A stretch of 64,000 bases of DNA from Roseisolibacter agri (GTDB lineage Bacteria; Gemmatimonadota; Gemmatimonadetes; Gemmatimonadales; Gemmatimonadaceae): positions 124,001 to 188,000 of the forward strand of contig NZ_BRXS01000002.1 of assembly GCF_030159095.1 (NCBI RefSeq), in the 5' to 3' direction. Within the stretch, counting starts at the first letter, position 1. Each line of letters begins with the position of its first letter. Of this stretch, positions 37,901 to 46,442 are shown piece after piece. Made by a program: the position numbers and the translations under genes. The notes beneath the pieces were generated by a model. The model worked only from the letters and a program-made list of their open reading frames with translations. It was not told where the DNA came from and made no database searches.

Positions 37901-38737
37901 CTACGACGCCGCCTGCCGCTCCCCCGCCGTCTCGACCGTCCAGCTGTCGCCCGGCTCCAGGATCCGCACCGCGTCGCGATGCCGGTGCGTCGGCAGCATC
38001 GCGCGCAGCCGGTCGATCGCGTCGTTGGCGCCGGCGCTCAGGTGGTTGAAGGTGCCCCAGTGGTACGGCACCATCCACCGCGCGCGCAGCCGCTCGAACA
38101 GGTCCAGCGCGTCGGCGTAGGTGAGGTGTCCGGCGCGGAAGCTCCGCTCCTTCCACCACGGCGCGTGGCCGATGGGGAGCAGCGCGACGTCCAGCGGACG
38201 CCCGGCGGCGTGGCAGACGCGGTCCGCCAGCGCGTGCGTCGTCGCGGTGAGCCCCGTGTCGCCGGCGAAGAACGCGCTCCCCGCGTCCGACTCCAGCAGG
38301 TACATGTTCGCCTCGGCGCGCCAGCGGTCGACGCCGTACCGGCTGCCGACGTGCGTCGCCGCCTCCGCGTGCACCGAGACCGCCGCGCCGCCGTCGCGCG
38401 GCGCCAGCTCCACCGTCGCACCGGGAGCGAGCGCCCGCACCTGCGCGAAGCCGCGCCCCGCCAGCCAGCGCGCGACCGCCGGCGGCGCGTACACCGGCAC
38501 GTCGCGCGACAGCGCCGCGAGCGAGTCGAGCGACAGGTGGTCCATGTGCGCGTGCGTCACCAGCACCGCGTCCAGCCGCGGCAGCGCGTCGAGCGCGATC
38601 CCGGGTGGCGCCACCCGCCGCAGCCGCTCCCCGAAGGTGAAGCGCCCCAGCGAGGCGTCGAAGTTCGGGTCGGTCAGCAGCGTCACGCCACCGAGCTCGA
38701 TGAGGAGCGTCGCGTGGCCGATGTAGGTCAGACGCAC
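37901..38737 (-). CDS. MBL-fold metallohydrolase (NAPE-PLD/UlaG-like)
   Basis: 278 residues. The metallo-beta-lactamase motif THAHMDHLS (HxHxDH) is near residues 61-69. Later ligands are 'ATHVGSR' and 'FFAGDTGLT' (bridging Asp), with 'MVPYHWGTFNHL' as the final His. The layout without a signal peptide and the 'YIGHATLLIELGGVTLLTDP' start (motif in full is the family's N-terminus) fit the cytosolic lipid-phosphodiesterase/UlaG-like branch. The substrate is not known. It is in the same direction as yidC but separated by a large hairpin, so readthrough may be limited. Confidence 0.88.
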   Translation of the reverse strand: MRLTYIGHATLLIELGGVTLLTDPNFDASLGRFTFGERLRRVAPPGIALDALPRLDAVLVTHAHMDHLSLDSLAALSRDVPVYAPPAVARWLAGRGFAQVRALAPGATVELAPRDGGAAVSVHAEAATHVGSRYGVDRWRAEANMYLLESDAGSAFFAGDTGLTATTHALADRVCHAAGRPLDVALLPIGHAPWWKERSFRAGHLTYADALDLFERLRARWMVPYHWGTFNHLSAGANDAIDRLRAMLPTHRHRDAVRILEPGDSWTVETAGERQAAS

Positions 38738-38742
38738 GGTGA

Positions 38743-38944
38743 GGCGGAGAACGGGAAGGGGGAGGACGGAAGGGCGGAAGACGATGGAGCGTGAGACGGA
38801 ACGGCGGAGCCGAGCGCACGCTTCACGCCAGCGCCTGCCAGCAAACGGAACGGCGGGGCCGCGCTCTCGCGCCGACCCCGCCGTTCCGCCTCACGCCGTT
38901 CCGCTCTCCGCGGTACCGTCCTCCGCCGTTCCGTGCTCCGCCTT
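38743..38944. repeat. Family A giant hairpin, copy 2
   Basis: It is composed of GGCGGARRACGGAA units on the left and their complements on the right. Best stems: 38846-38858 with 38876-38888 (13 bp perfect, CGGAACGGCGGGG) and 38791-38809 with 38876-38894. The two compete for the same right arm. It lies directly after the yidC stop codon. Confidence 0.7.
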
Positions 38945-38945
38945 C

Positions 38946-40685
38946 TCAGGCTCTCTTCAACGGTGTCCCCTGTACCAACGGCGGCGCCGACTTCGACCGC
39001 TCCCGCGCCAGCAGCCACTGCTGCGGCAGCGCGACCAGGTTCTGCACCAGGTAGTACAGGTTCAGCCCCGAGGCGACGTTGAGGAAGAAGAACAGGAACA
39101 TCGCCGGCATCATGTACGTGATCATCTGCGTCTGCGGGTTCGGCGGCGCGGCGCGCATGCCGATCCACGACAGCAGGAAGCTCGTCCCGGCCACCAGCAC
39201 CGGCATGATGTAGTACGGGTCCTTCAGCGACAGGTCCGGCAGGTAGAACCACTCGACGCCGCGGAACTCGATCGTGTTCTGGAACACGAAGAAGAGCGCG
39301 AAGAAGATCGGCATCGGCAGCAGCATCGGCAGGCAGCCCGTGAGCATCGCGAACGGGCTCACGTCGTGCTCCTTGTAGACGCGCATCATCTCGACCTGCA
39401 GCCGCTGCGGGTCGTTCTTGTACTTCTGCTGGATCGCCTGCAGCTCCGGCTGCACGCGCTGCATGCGGATCTGCGAGCGCATCGCGTTCTGCTGCAGCGG
39501 CCAGAGGAGCAGGCGCACCAGCACGCCGAGCGCGATCAGCACCGCGCCGTACGACAGGCGCAGCGCGTCGTGCATCCACAGGATCAGGCGGATGACGATC
39601 GTCGCGAACGGCTGCACGATCCCCTGCAGCCAGCCGCCGTACGGGTTCGACGTCTCGAACTCGCGCCCCATCGCCACCAGGCGGCGCCACTCCTGCGGGC
39701 CCGCGTAGCCGTCGAACGCGAAGCCGCCGTTCGTCAGCGGCACCACCACCGTGCCCTGCGCGTGCGTCGCCACCTTCGCGCCGCGCACGCCGCCGGTGAT
39801 CGACAGCTCGCTGAACTGCTGCCCGTTCGGGGCGAGCACGCCGAGGATGAAGTACTTGCTCTTCGCGACGGCCCACGTGAGCGGGCCCGCGATCAGCTCG
39901 CGCTCGCCCGGGTCGAGCTTGCCGAACGCGACGCTGCTGGCGTCGTCGTTCTGGGGCTTCCAGGCGTACGCGAGGTGGTTGTAGTGGTCGAGCGTGTCCT
40001 TCTCGGTCGGCGCGATGGTCGCCGGCATGTCGACCAGCAGGAACGCGGGGCCGGTCACGCCGGCCGTGCCGCGCACCTGCAGCGTGTAGTTGTCCGGCGC
40101 GAAGCCGTACGTGATCGACACCGGGATGCTCTGGCCCAGGCGGCTCGTCGCCGTGCCCTGGAGCTGCACCGTGCCGCCGGCGCGCGTCGCCCGCATCGGC
40201 GTGCGCGCGAGCGCGATCGTGTCGCCCGGCACCACCAGCCGGTACGACAGCAGCGGCTCGCCGCGCCGCGCCAGCTGCGCCGACCCCTGCGTCCCCGGCG
40301 CCAGCGTCTGGTAGTTGCGCATCTCGGCGCCCACGAGCGCGCCGCCGGCGCTGCTGACGGCGTAGGCCGCGCGGCTCCCGGCCACCAGCGCCGTCTCCAC
40401 CGGAAGGGCCGGCGTGGCCGCGCCGACGGCCGGCGTCCCCGCCGCCGTCGTGTCGCCGGCCACGCCCGCCACCGCGGGCACACCGGGCGCACCGGGCGCA
40501 CCGGGCGCGGGCGTCGCGGCGGCTCCCGCGGGCGCGGGCTGGCCGGGCTGGGCCGCGGCGATGCTGTCCGCCGTCGCGCCCGGGCGCTTCGCCGGCGCGG
40601 GCGGGGTCGGGAAGAGGAACTGGGTCGCGACGATCACCAGGACGGTGAGCGCGATCGCGAGGAGGAGCCGTCTATTGTTTTCCAT
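38946..40685 (-). CDS. yidC: Membrane protein insertase YidC
   Basis: 579 residues, the long Gram-negative form. An N-terminal anchor ('RRLLLAIALTVLVIVATQFLF' region) is followed by a Pro/Ala/Gly-rich linker and a large periplasmic beta domain (about 110-345). The conserved insertase core (about 350-560) has 'YGAVLIALGVLVRLLLWPLQ' with the hydrophilic-groove Arg, then 'KYKNDPQRLQVEMMRVYKEHDVSP' (in parts; the cytoplasmic hairpin) and 'GCLPMLLPMPIFFALFFVFQN' (TM3 region, in parts). It inserts and folds inner-membrane proteins, alone or with SecYEG. It is fourth in the rpmH-rnpA-yidD-yidC series. Confidence 0.96.
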   Translation of the reverse strand: MENNRRLLLAIALTVLVIVATQFLFPTPPAPAKRPGATADSIAAAQPGQPAPAGAAATPAPGAPGAPGVPAVAGVAGDTTAAGTPAVGAATPALPVETALVAGSRAAYAVSSAGGALVGAEMRNYQTLAPGTQGSAQLARRGEPLLSYRLVVPGDTIALARTPMRATRAGGTVQLQGTATSRLGQSIPVSITYGFAPDNYTLQVRGTAGVTGPAFLLVDMPATIAPTEKDTLDHYNHLAYAWKPQNDDASSVAFGKLDPGERELIAGPLTWAVAKSKYFILGVLAPNGQQFSELSITGGVRGAKVATHAQGTVVVPLTNGGFAFDGYAGPQEWRRLVAMGREFETSNPYGGWLQGIVQPFATIVIRLILWMHDALRLSYGAVLIALGVLVRLLLWPLQQNAMRSQIRMQRVQPELQAIQQKYKNDPQRLQVEMMRVYKEHDVSPFAMLTGCLPMLLPMPIFFALFFVFQNTIEFRGVEWFYLPDLSLKDPYYIMPVLVAGTSFLLSWIGMRAAPPNPQTQMITYMMPAMFLFFFLNVASGLNLYYLVQNLVALPQQWLLARERSKSAPPLVQGTPLKRA

Positions 40686-40712
40686 GAGGGGAAGCAGACA
40701 TCACGTACGTCG

Positions 40713-40788
40713 ACGCTCGGCGCTCCGCGCTCGGCGCTCGGCCACGTCGTGCGAACGGGCGGAGCGCCGAGCGCGGAGCGCCGAGCGT
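40713..40788. repeat. Perfect 27-bp hairpin between yidD and yidC
   Basis: Arms 40713-40739 and 40762-40788 are exact complements over 27 bp (ACGCTCGGCGCTCCGCGCTC at the start) with a 22-nt loop. They are built from the GCGCCGA heptamer and variants. It lies 28 nt before the yidC start and 17 nt after the yidD stop. Confidence 0.92.
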
Positions 40789-40805
40789 GAGGGGAGCCGC
40801 ACGAG

Positions 40806-41087
40806 TCACGGCACCGGGTCGTAGCCGCCCGGGCGGAACGGATGGCAGCGGCCGATCCGCCGCACCGCCAGCCAGGCGCCGCGCCACGCGCCGTGGCGCT
40901 CGAGCGCCTCCAGGGCGTACGCGGAGCAGGAAGGATAATAGCGGCACTGGCCCCCGAAGACCGGCGACAGCGCCACCTGGTAGACGCGCACGCCGAACAT
41001 GAGCGCCCGCGCGCCGAACGACGGCGGGGCTGCGACGACGGAAGGCTCGGAGGCGTCGGTCACGTGTGGGACCCTACGGCCGCTCAC
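40806..41087 (-). CDS. yidD: Membrane protein insertion efficiency factor YidD
   Basis: 93 residues. The family core '[27 protein letters not shown]' has the three conserved Cys (here read in parts: [14 protein letters not shown]) and '[17 protein letters not shown]' at the end. An amphipathic helix precedes it. YidD assists YidC-mediated insertion. The start overlaps the rnpA stop by 4 nt, so it is translationally coupled. The N-terminal extension of about 22 residues may be shortened if a GTG is used instead. Confidence 0.92.
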   Translation of the reverse strand: MSGRRVPHVTDASEPSVVAAPPSFGARALMFGVRVYQVALSPVFGGQCRYYPSCSAYALEALERHGAWRGAWLAVRRIGRCHPFRPGGYDPVP

Positions 41088-41548
41088 GGCTCGGGTTCCG
41101 GCGCCGGTTCCGCCACCGGCGGCGCGGGAGTGGGAGCGGATGCGGGCGGCAGCGTCAGCCGCGCGACGTCGCGCCGCACGCGCTCGATCTGCCGCGCCAG
41201 CTGCTCGAAGCTCGCGCCGTACGCCTCGGGGCGGACGCGCACGACGAGGGCGACGGGGGGCAGGGTGGGGAGGAGCCGCAGCCGCACCAGCTCGCGCAGC
41301 CGCCGCTTGAGTCGGTTGCGCGCCACGCCGCTCTGCCGGTGCTTGGGCACCACGATCCCCACGCGCGGGCGCGCCGGCTCGGCCGCCCGCGCGAGCGGGG
41401 AGTCGGCCCGCAGGAACGACTGAAGGGAAGCCAGGACGCGGACCTCGAGATGCTCGGTCCGGACCCGCTTCCCTTCGCGTCGTACCACGTCCAGCTCGGT
41501 GCCGCGCGTCAGTCGGTGCCGACGCGGAAAGCCCTGGGCAGGCGACAT
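41084..41548 (-). CDS. rnpA: Ribonuclease P protein component
   Basis: 154 residues, longer than the usual 115-125 because of a Pro/Ala-rich tail ([20 protein letters not shown]). The family signature '[16 protein letters not shown]' binds the P RNA. The N-terminal '[20 protein letters not shown]' is the usual leader-binding strand region. It forms RNase P with the RNA encoded at 51144-51601, cleaving 5' leaders from pre-tRNA. It lies 64 nt after rpmH. Confidence 0.93.
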   Translation of the reverse strand: MSPAQGFPRRHRLTRGTELDVVRREGKRVRTEHLEVRVLASLQSFLRADSPLARAAEPARPRVGIVVPKHRQSGVARNRLKRRLRELVRLRLLPTLPPVALVVRVRPEAYGASFEQLARQIERVRRDVARLTLPPASAPTPAPPVAEPAPEPEP

Positions 41549-41612
41549 CGCGATCCGAGGACCGCCGCGGCCATCGACTCCACCGAAGTGGGGTCGGGCA
41601 GCCGCGCGGGGC

Positions 41613-41780
41613 TCAGGCCCCGGCGACGTACTTGGTCGGCAGCTGGACGGTCAGGCGCTTGCGCCCCTTCTTGCGGCGGCGGCTGAGAACTTCACGCCCC
41701 CACTTGTCCGCCATGCGCGCACGGAAGCCGTGCGTGCGGATGCGGCGCTTGTTCCGGGGCCGGTAGGTGGGCTTGCCCAT
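41613..41780 (-). CDS. rpmH: 50S ribosomal protein L34
   Basis: 55 residues: [20 protein letters not shown], then [20 protein letters not shown] and a C-terminal tail [14 protein letters not shown]. The RPRNKRRxRTHGFRxRM core is diagnostic of L34. The tail is about 8 residues longer than in E. coli. It is a small basic protein of the large ribosomal subunit. Its place directly divergent from dnaA, upstream of rnpA, is the conserved bacterial origin layout. Confidence 0.97.
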   Translation of the reverse strand: MGKPTYRPRNKRRIRTHGFRARMADKWGREVLSRRRKKGRKRLTVQLPTKYVAGA

Positions 41781-41858
41781 GTCGTGCTCCAGCGGGGTCA
41801 GAAAGAACGGTCAGACGCAGCCGCGCAGGGAGACCCCCTGAGCCGGCGCAGACCGCCA

Positions 41859-41887
41859 AGACTAGCCGGGGCTGGAGCTTAGGTCAA
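41859..41887 (-). promoter_or_regulatory. rpmH operon promoter
   Basis: Read leftward: -35 TTGACC (41882-41887), 17-nt spacer, -10 TAGTCT (41859-41864). It predicts a leader of about 70 nt. It lies in the 345-nt gene-free stretch 41781-42125 between rpmH and dnaA. Confidence 0.62.
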
Positions 41888-42023
41888 GCCCGCCACATCC
41901 GCCGCCGCCCCGTAGCTCGCGCCGCCACACCGACTTCCGCGAGAAACATCTGGCGCGCACGTGAGACCGGGCAAGCCGCGCGGCCGCCCCAACGGCGTCG
42001 CCGTGACGCCCGTTACCATCGCG

Positions 42024-42051
42024 TTGACTTTTCCACACGACGCGCGCTACC
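42024..42051 (+). promoter_or_regulatory. Candidate dnaA promoter with a DnaA box in the spacer
   Basis: -35 TTGACT (42024-42029) and a weak -10 TACCTT (42046-42051), 16 nt apart. A DnaA box, TTTTCCACA (42029-42037), overlaps the -35 end and spacer, so DnaA could repress its own gene. The start codon is 75 nt further. The rest of the rpmH-dnaA gap shows nothing else clear. Confidence 0.48.
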
Positions 42052-42125
42052 TTCGCGCCCCCCGATCGGTCCCGCCCCTCGACCGACGGGCCCGCCTCAC
42101 CCGAACTCGCCGTACCCGGTCCCTC

Positions 42126-43628
42126 ATGTCGCTCTCGGCCGCCGAAGTCTGGGACCGCCTCCTCGCCCGCGCCCGCCAGGAGCTGCCCGAGCAGACCTTC
42201 CGCACCTGGCTGGAGCCGACCGCGGCCCTCTCGGTCGACGACCGCACCATCGTCGTTGGGACCCCGGACCGCTTCTCGGCCGAGTGGAACGAGTCGAAGC
42301 ATGCGGCCCTCCTGAGCTCCTACGCGCCGGTCGCCCTCGGGCACCCCGTCCACGTCGTCTTCACGGTGGACGAGGAGCGCGAGAAGAAGCCCCAGATCGA
42401 CTTCTTCATCGCCCCGCCGCCGCCCGTGCTGCCCGAGCGGCGCCCGACGGGCGGTGACCGCGCCACCTCGACGCTCGACGCTCGACGCTCGACGCTGGGG
42501 AATGCCCCGGCGATCTCCGCGCCGCTCAACCCGCGCTACACGTTCGACCACTTCGTCATCGGGAAGTCGAACGACGTCGCCGCCGCCGCGTCGCAGGGCG
42601 CCGCGCAGGCCCCCGGCAAGGTCTACAACCCGCTCTTCATCTACGGCGACACGGGGCTCGGCAAGACGCACCTGATGCAGGGCGTCGCGCACGCGATGCT
42701 GGAGCGCGATCCGTACACGCGGATCACCTACATCGGCACCGAGCAGTTCACCAACGAGTTCGTCGCCGCCATCCAGAGCCGCACGACGGCCGAGTTCCGC
42801 CGGCGCTACCGCGAGACCGACCTCCTGCTGGTCGACGACGTCCAGTTCCTGAAGGGGAAGGAGACGACGCAGGAGGAGTTCTTCCACACGTTCAACGCGA
42901 TCTACGAGGCGGGGCGCCAGATCTGCCTCACGAGCGACCGCCCGCCCAAGGAGATCCCCGGGCTCGAGGCGCGCCTCGTCTCGCGCTTCGAGTGGGGCAT
43001 GGTCGCGCACGTGGACCTGCCGGAGTTCGAGCACCGCGTCGCCATCCTCCGCAAGAAGGCGGAGCTGGACCACCTCGAGCTCACGATCCCCGACGAGGTC
43101 CTCGAGTTCATCGCGCAGCACGTGAAGTCGAGCGTGCGCGAGCTGGAAGGGTCGATCATCAAGCTGCTGGCGTACGCCTCGCTCAAGCGCGGCGACATCA
43201 CCGTCGACCTGGCGCGCGAGGCGCTGCGCGACAAGCTGCGCTCCGAGGGCGCCGTCGAGGCGCTCGCCGTCGCCGCCCGCACCGGCACGCTGGTGAGCGC
43301 GCCCGGCCAGGCGCTCGGCATCCCCGCGGGCTCGCCGCTGACGCCCTTCGTCATCCAGCAGGCCGTGAGCGCCGAGTGGGGCGTGACGCCGGACGGGCTG
43401 CAGTCGAAGACGCGGACCAAGACGCTCACCGTGCCGCGCCAGGTCGCGATGTGGCTCACGCGCGAGCTGCTCGCGCTGCAGCTGGTGGAGATCGGGAGCG
43501 CGTTCGGCGGCCGCGATCACTCCACGGTCATCCATTCATTGGAGCGCGCCGTGGCGATGATGGCCGAGGACGAGGCGTTTCGCGCGCGCGTGGAGAAGGT
43601 GCGGCGCGTGTTGGAAACCCTGCGCTGA
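42126..43628 (+). CDS. dnaA: Chromosomal replication initiator DnaA
   Basis: 500 residues. Domain I begins 'AAEVWDRLLARARQELPEQTF'-like (1-80). Domain II is a linker (about 85-135) that contains a heptamer-derived segment, STLDARRSTL (about 115-124). Domain III AAA+ has Walker A 'GDTGLGKTH' near 173, Walker B 'LLLVDDVQF' near 234, and an Arg finger region 'RLVSRFEWGM'. A longer than usual linker (about 365-400) leads to domain IV with the DnaA-box signature 'GGRDHSTVIHS' near 461. The ATG at 42126 was chosen because upstream codons do not resemble domain I. Confidence 0.97.
   Translation: MSLSAAEVWDRLLARARQELPEQTFRTWLEPTAALSVDDRTIVVGTPDRFSAEWNESKHAALLSSYAPVALGHPVHVVFTVDEEREKKPQIDFFIAPPPPVLPERRPTGGDRATSTLDARRSTLGNAPAISAPLNPRYTFDHFVIGKSNDVAAAASQGAAQAPGKVYNPLFIYGDTGLGKTHLMQGVAHAMLERDPYTRITYIGTEQFTNEFVAAIQSRTTAEFRRRYRETDLLLVDDVQFLKGKETTQEEFFHTFNAIYEAGRQICLTSDRPPKEIPGLEARLVSRFEWGMVAHVDLPEFEHRVAILRKKAELDHLELTIPDEVLEFIAQHVKSSVRELEGSIIKLLAYASLKRGDITVDLAREALRDKLRSEGAVEALAVAARTGTLVSAPGQALGIPAGSPLTPFVIQQAVSAEWGVTPDGLQSKTRTKTLTVPRQVAMWLTRELLALQLVEIGSAFGGRDHSTVIHSLERAVAMMAEDEAFRARVEKVRRVLETLR
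42468..42495. repeat. Four tandem heptamers (TCGACGC) inside dnaA
   Basis: TCGACGC, the complement of GCGTCGA, is repeated four times without mismatch and continues one base further. It is read in frame within the domain II linker as repeats of LDARRST. The same heptamer forms the array at 22564. Confidence 0.92.
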
Positions 43629-44009
43629 TGCCCACCGGCTTCCACATCGCGGGCACGTACTCCACAGCGGCGGGGCCGCACTCCACACGCCGCGGTTCTC
43701 CACGGTGCCGCCACGTGGAGAAGGCCGCCGATCCCCACCGCCGTCCACATCGAGCCGGACCGATTCCCACTGGCAAAGTGCCGACGCCAGCGTAACTTCC
43801 GGCGGCTCTCGACACGTCCACAGCCTCTACTGGTACTGCTGTCTTCTAGATCTATAAAACAGCAAGTACCAGTCGGACCTGGGCAGATGTGGACGAGCCG
43901 CACGATCCCGCCCGCTCGACCGCTCGTTCCCGCAGCCGCGCGGCATCGTCCGTCGGTCTCGCGACTCCTCGCGTTTCAACCGCCCGTCTCGCGGGCACCC
44001 GTGCCGCTC
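43629..44009. other. Candidate oriC between dnaA and dnaN
   Basis: This 381-nt gene-free stretch has many DnaA-box-like sites with a TCCACA core: TACTCCACA (43658), CACTCCACA (43679), TTCTCCACG (43696-43704) mirrored by CGTGGAGAA (43714-43722), CCGTCCACA (43741), ACGTCCACA (43814) and TGTGGACG (43888). Next to them is the most AT-rich stretch nearby, TCTAGATCTATAAAA (43846-43859). It is the loop of a hairpin with arms 43829-43842 and 43859-43873 (one bulge). That is a plausible unwinding element. Origin function is inferred. Confidence 0.55.
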
Positions 44010-45122
44010 ATGCGCTTCACGATCTCCCGGGAGAAGTTGCAGGAAGGCCTCAGCGCCGTCGCGGCGAGCATCCCGGCCAAGACCACGCTGCCGGTGCTCG
44101 CCAACATCCTGCTCGAGACCACCGAGCGCGGGATCCGCCTGTCGGGCACGGACCTGGACATCGCGGTCAGCACGGAGGTCGCGGCCGACGTCGAGACCCC
44201 GGGCGCGATCACGATCCCGGCGAAGAAGCTCCAGGAGATCGCGCGCGAGCTCCCGCCCTCGCCCGTGAAGATCGCGGCCGCCGGCGAGCAGCGCGTGACG
44301 CTCGAGTGCGGCCGCTCGCGCTTCAAGCTCCTCGGCCTGCCGAAGGACGAGTTCCCGGCCTTCCCCGCGGTCCGCTTCGACGAGAGCTGGCGCATCAAGA
44401 GCGGCGACCTGCAGAAGCTCATCCAGCACACGTCGTTCGCCGTCAGCACCGAGGAGAGCCGCCCGATCCTCAACGGCGTGCTGTGGGAGCTGCGCCCCGA
44501 GCGCATGCGCATGGTGGCGACCAACGGCCACCGCCTGGCGCGCATGGAGCTCCCCATCGCGTCCACGGGCGCGGCGACGGGCGACCTGATCGTGCCGCCG
44601 AAGGCGCTCGACCAGATCCGCCGCCTCTTCCCGGCGGAGGAGGAGCTGGAGATCGCGCGCGGCGACAACCACCTCGGCTTCCGCTCGCCGTTCACGGCGG
44701 TGTACACGCGCCTGATCGAGGGGCCGTACCCGAACTACGAGCAGGTCATCCCGAAGGACAACGACAAGTACGCGATCGCCGACAAGGGCTCGCTCACGAG
44801 CGCGCTGAAGCGCATGTCGGTCATCGCGTCGGACCAGACGCACCGGATCCGCCTGTCGTTCAACGCGGGGATGCTGAAGTTCTCGGTGCAGACGCCCGAC
44901 CTGGGCGAGGCGGCCGACGAGCTGCCGATCCGCTTCGAGGGCGACCAGCTCGACATCGGCTTCAACGCCAGCTACCTCCTCGAGATCCTGCGCTACATGC
45001 CGACCGAGGAGATCCGCCTCACGTTCAAGGCGCCGGAGCGCGCCGCGACGGTGGAGCCCGAGGGGTGGAGCGATCCGGCGAAGTACCTCTGCCTGGTGAT
45101 GCCGCTGCGGCTGATGGATTGA
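44010..45122 (+). CDS. dnaN: DNA polymerase III beta sliding clamp
   Basis: 370 residues, the standard length. Three clamp domains: 'MRFTISREKLQEGLSAVAAS' start, 'NGHRLARMELP' in domain 2 and 'YLLEILRYMPTEEIRLTF' in domain 3, ending 'YLCLVMPLRLMD' with the conserved hydrophobic pocket Met-Pro-Leu/Met. It forms a dimeric ring that tethers polymerases and many repair proteins to DNA. The start ATG at 44010 begins directly with the conserved N-terminal strand. It follows dnaA after the candidate origin region. Confidence 0.97.
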   Translation: MRFTISREKLQEGLSAVAASIPAKTTLPVLANILLETTERGIRLSGTDLDIAVSTEVAADVETPGAITIPAKKLQEIARELPPSPVKIAAAGEQRVTLECGRSRFKLLGLPKDEFPAFPAVRFDESWRIKSGDLQKLIQHTSFAVSTEESRPILNGVLWELRPERMRMVATNGHRLARMELPIASTGAATGDLIVPPKALDQIRRLFPAEEELEIARGDNHLGFRSPFTAVYTRLIEGPYPNYEQVIPKDNDKYAIADKGSLTSALKRMSVIASDQTHRIRLSFNAGMLKFSVQTPDLGEAADELPIRFEGDQLDIGFNASYLLEILRYMPTEEIRLTFKAPERAATVEPEGWSDPAKYLCLVMPLRLMD

Positions 45123-45154
45123 GCTGGACCGAGCGCACGACGCTCGCGCGAACG

Positions 45155-45190
45155 ACGAAGGGGGCGCTCCACTCGGAGCGCCCCCTTCGT
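45155..45190. terminator. Strong two-way terminator hairpin after dnaN
   Basis: Perfect 16-bp arms ACGAAGGGGGCGCTCC (45155-45170) and its complement (45175-45190) with a 4-nt loop (ACTC). It sits between the dnaN stop (45122) and the desaturase stop (45210), which converge. The T-tract is short on either strand. Confidence 0.85.
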
Positions 45191-45209
45191 GCATCCCGCA
45201 TCGAATCGG

Positions 45210-46442
45210 TCAGGCCGGCAGCGGCGCCGGCCCCGCCAGCGAGGGCGCGAGCAGCTCGCGCGCGATCGCCTCCAGCAGCCGCTCCCGCGCCCGCAGCACG
45301 ATCGTCTCCATCGACGGCGAGCTCGCGTACTTCTGCCGCGCCGCCTCGCGCAGCTCGTCCAGCGTCGGCACGTGCGGCAGGTGCAGCTCCGCCAGCCGCG
45401 CGGTCAGCTTCGCCACCGCCTCGTCGCGCGCGTGCTGCGCCGCGTGTCGTGCGTCGGCGAGCGCATGCTCCAGCACTTCACGCGACTCCTGCAGCCGCGC
45501 CGCGATCGCCGGCGCGTGGAAGCTCTCCGCCAGGTGGCGCGACACCTTCTCGATCACCGCGCGGCCCAGCTGCCGCTCGTTGCGCACGACATCGGCCGGC
45601 GGCTCACCGAGCTCCCACACGAGGCCGAGCCACGACATCGCCTTGAGGATGTAGAACGTCGGGTCGTACTCGTACCAGCGGAACCCCTGCCGCGTCGAGC
45701 GCTGGTACGCGTGGTGGTTGTTGTGCCACCCCTCGCCCAGCGTGATGACGGCGAGCCACCAGTTGTTGCGCGAGTCGTCGCCGGTCACGTAGCGCTGCTT
45801 CCCGTGCACGTGCGCCAGCGAGTTGATGAAGAAGGTGCCGTGGTACAGCAGCACCGTGCTCCAGAAGAACCCGACGAACAGCGCCGGCCACCCGCCGAGC
45901 GCGAAGCACGCGATCGCGAGCGTCGCCGCCGGCAGGTACGGATGCCGCTCGAGCCACATCAGCTCCGGATACTTCGTCAGGTCCGGGATGCTGTCGAAGT
46001 CCGTCGTGTCGTGCTGCGCGGTGAAGATCCAGCCGACGTGCGAGTACCAGAAGCCCATGTGCCGCGGCGAGTGCACGTCGTGCTCGGTGTCGCTGTGGCG
46101 ATGGTGGTGCCGGTGCTTCGCCGCCCACCAGAGGATCCCGCGCTGCGCGGTGCTCTGCGCGATGAACGCGAGCACGAACTGCATCACGCGCCCCGTCTTG
46201 AACGAGCGGTGCGAGAAGTAGCGATGGTAGCCGGCCGTCACGCCGAACATCCGCACCACGTACAGCGCGAGGCAGAGCAGCAGCGCGCTCGCCGGCACGC
46301 CGCTCCAGAACGCGCCGATGCACGCCACGTGCACCAGGATGAACGCCAGCGGCGAGGGGTGGATGATGTCGTCGTGCGGCTCGTCGTGCGTGTGCGAAGG
46401 GGCGTGCTCGTGTCGAGCGTCGGGCGATGGCGCGTGCTGCAT
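45210..46442 (-). CDS. Acyl-CoA / fatty acid desaturase
   Basis: 410 residues, integral membrane. The three di-iron His boxes are present: HRYFSH, 'HRHHHRH' (HxxHH) and 'HNNHHAYQ' (HxxHH), in the delta-9 stearoyl-CoA desaturase order. About four hydrophobic helices surround them. A His-rich N-terminus (about 1-25) and a helical C-terminal extension (about 300-410) are additions to the core, which ends near 290. It introduces a double bond in acyl chains, adjusting membrane fluidity. Its ATG shares one base with the stop of the TetR gene upstream (TGATG), so it is co-expressed with that regulator. Confidence 0.9.
   Translation of the reverse strand: MQHAPSPDARHEHAPSHTHDEPHDDIIHPSPLAFILVHVACIGAFWSGVPASALLLCLALYVVRMFGVTAGYHRYFSHRSFKTGRVMQFVLAFIAQSTAQRGILWWAAKHRHHHRHSDTEHDVHSPRHMGFWYSHVGWIFTAQHDTTDFDSIPDLTKYPELMWLERHPYLPAATLAIACFALGGWPALFVGFFWSTVLLYHGTFFINSLAHVHGKQRYVTGDDSRNNWWLAVITLGEGWHNNHHAYQRSTRQGFRWYEYDPTFYILKAMSWLGLVWELGEPPADVVRNERQLGRAVIEKVSRHLAESFHAPAIAARLQESREVLEHALADARHAAQHARDEAVAKLTARLAELHLPHVPTLDELREAARQKYASSPSMETIVLRARERLLEAIARELLAPSLAGPAPLPA

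Noticed and set aside
41961-42125. An N-terminal extension of DnaA by 55 codons
   Set aside because: The added residues are Arg/Pro-rich and unlike domain I, and would cover the DnaA box and promoter region. The ATG at 42126 begins the conserved domain.
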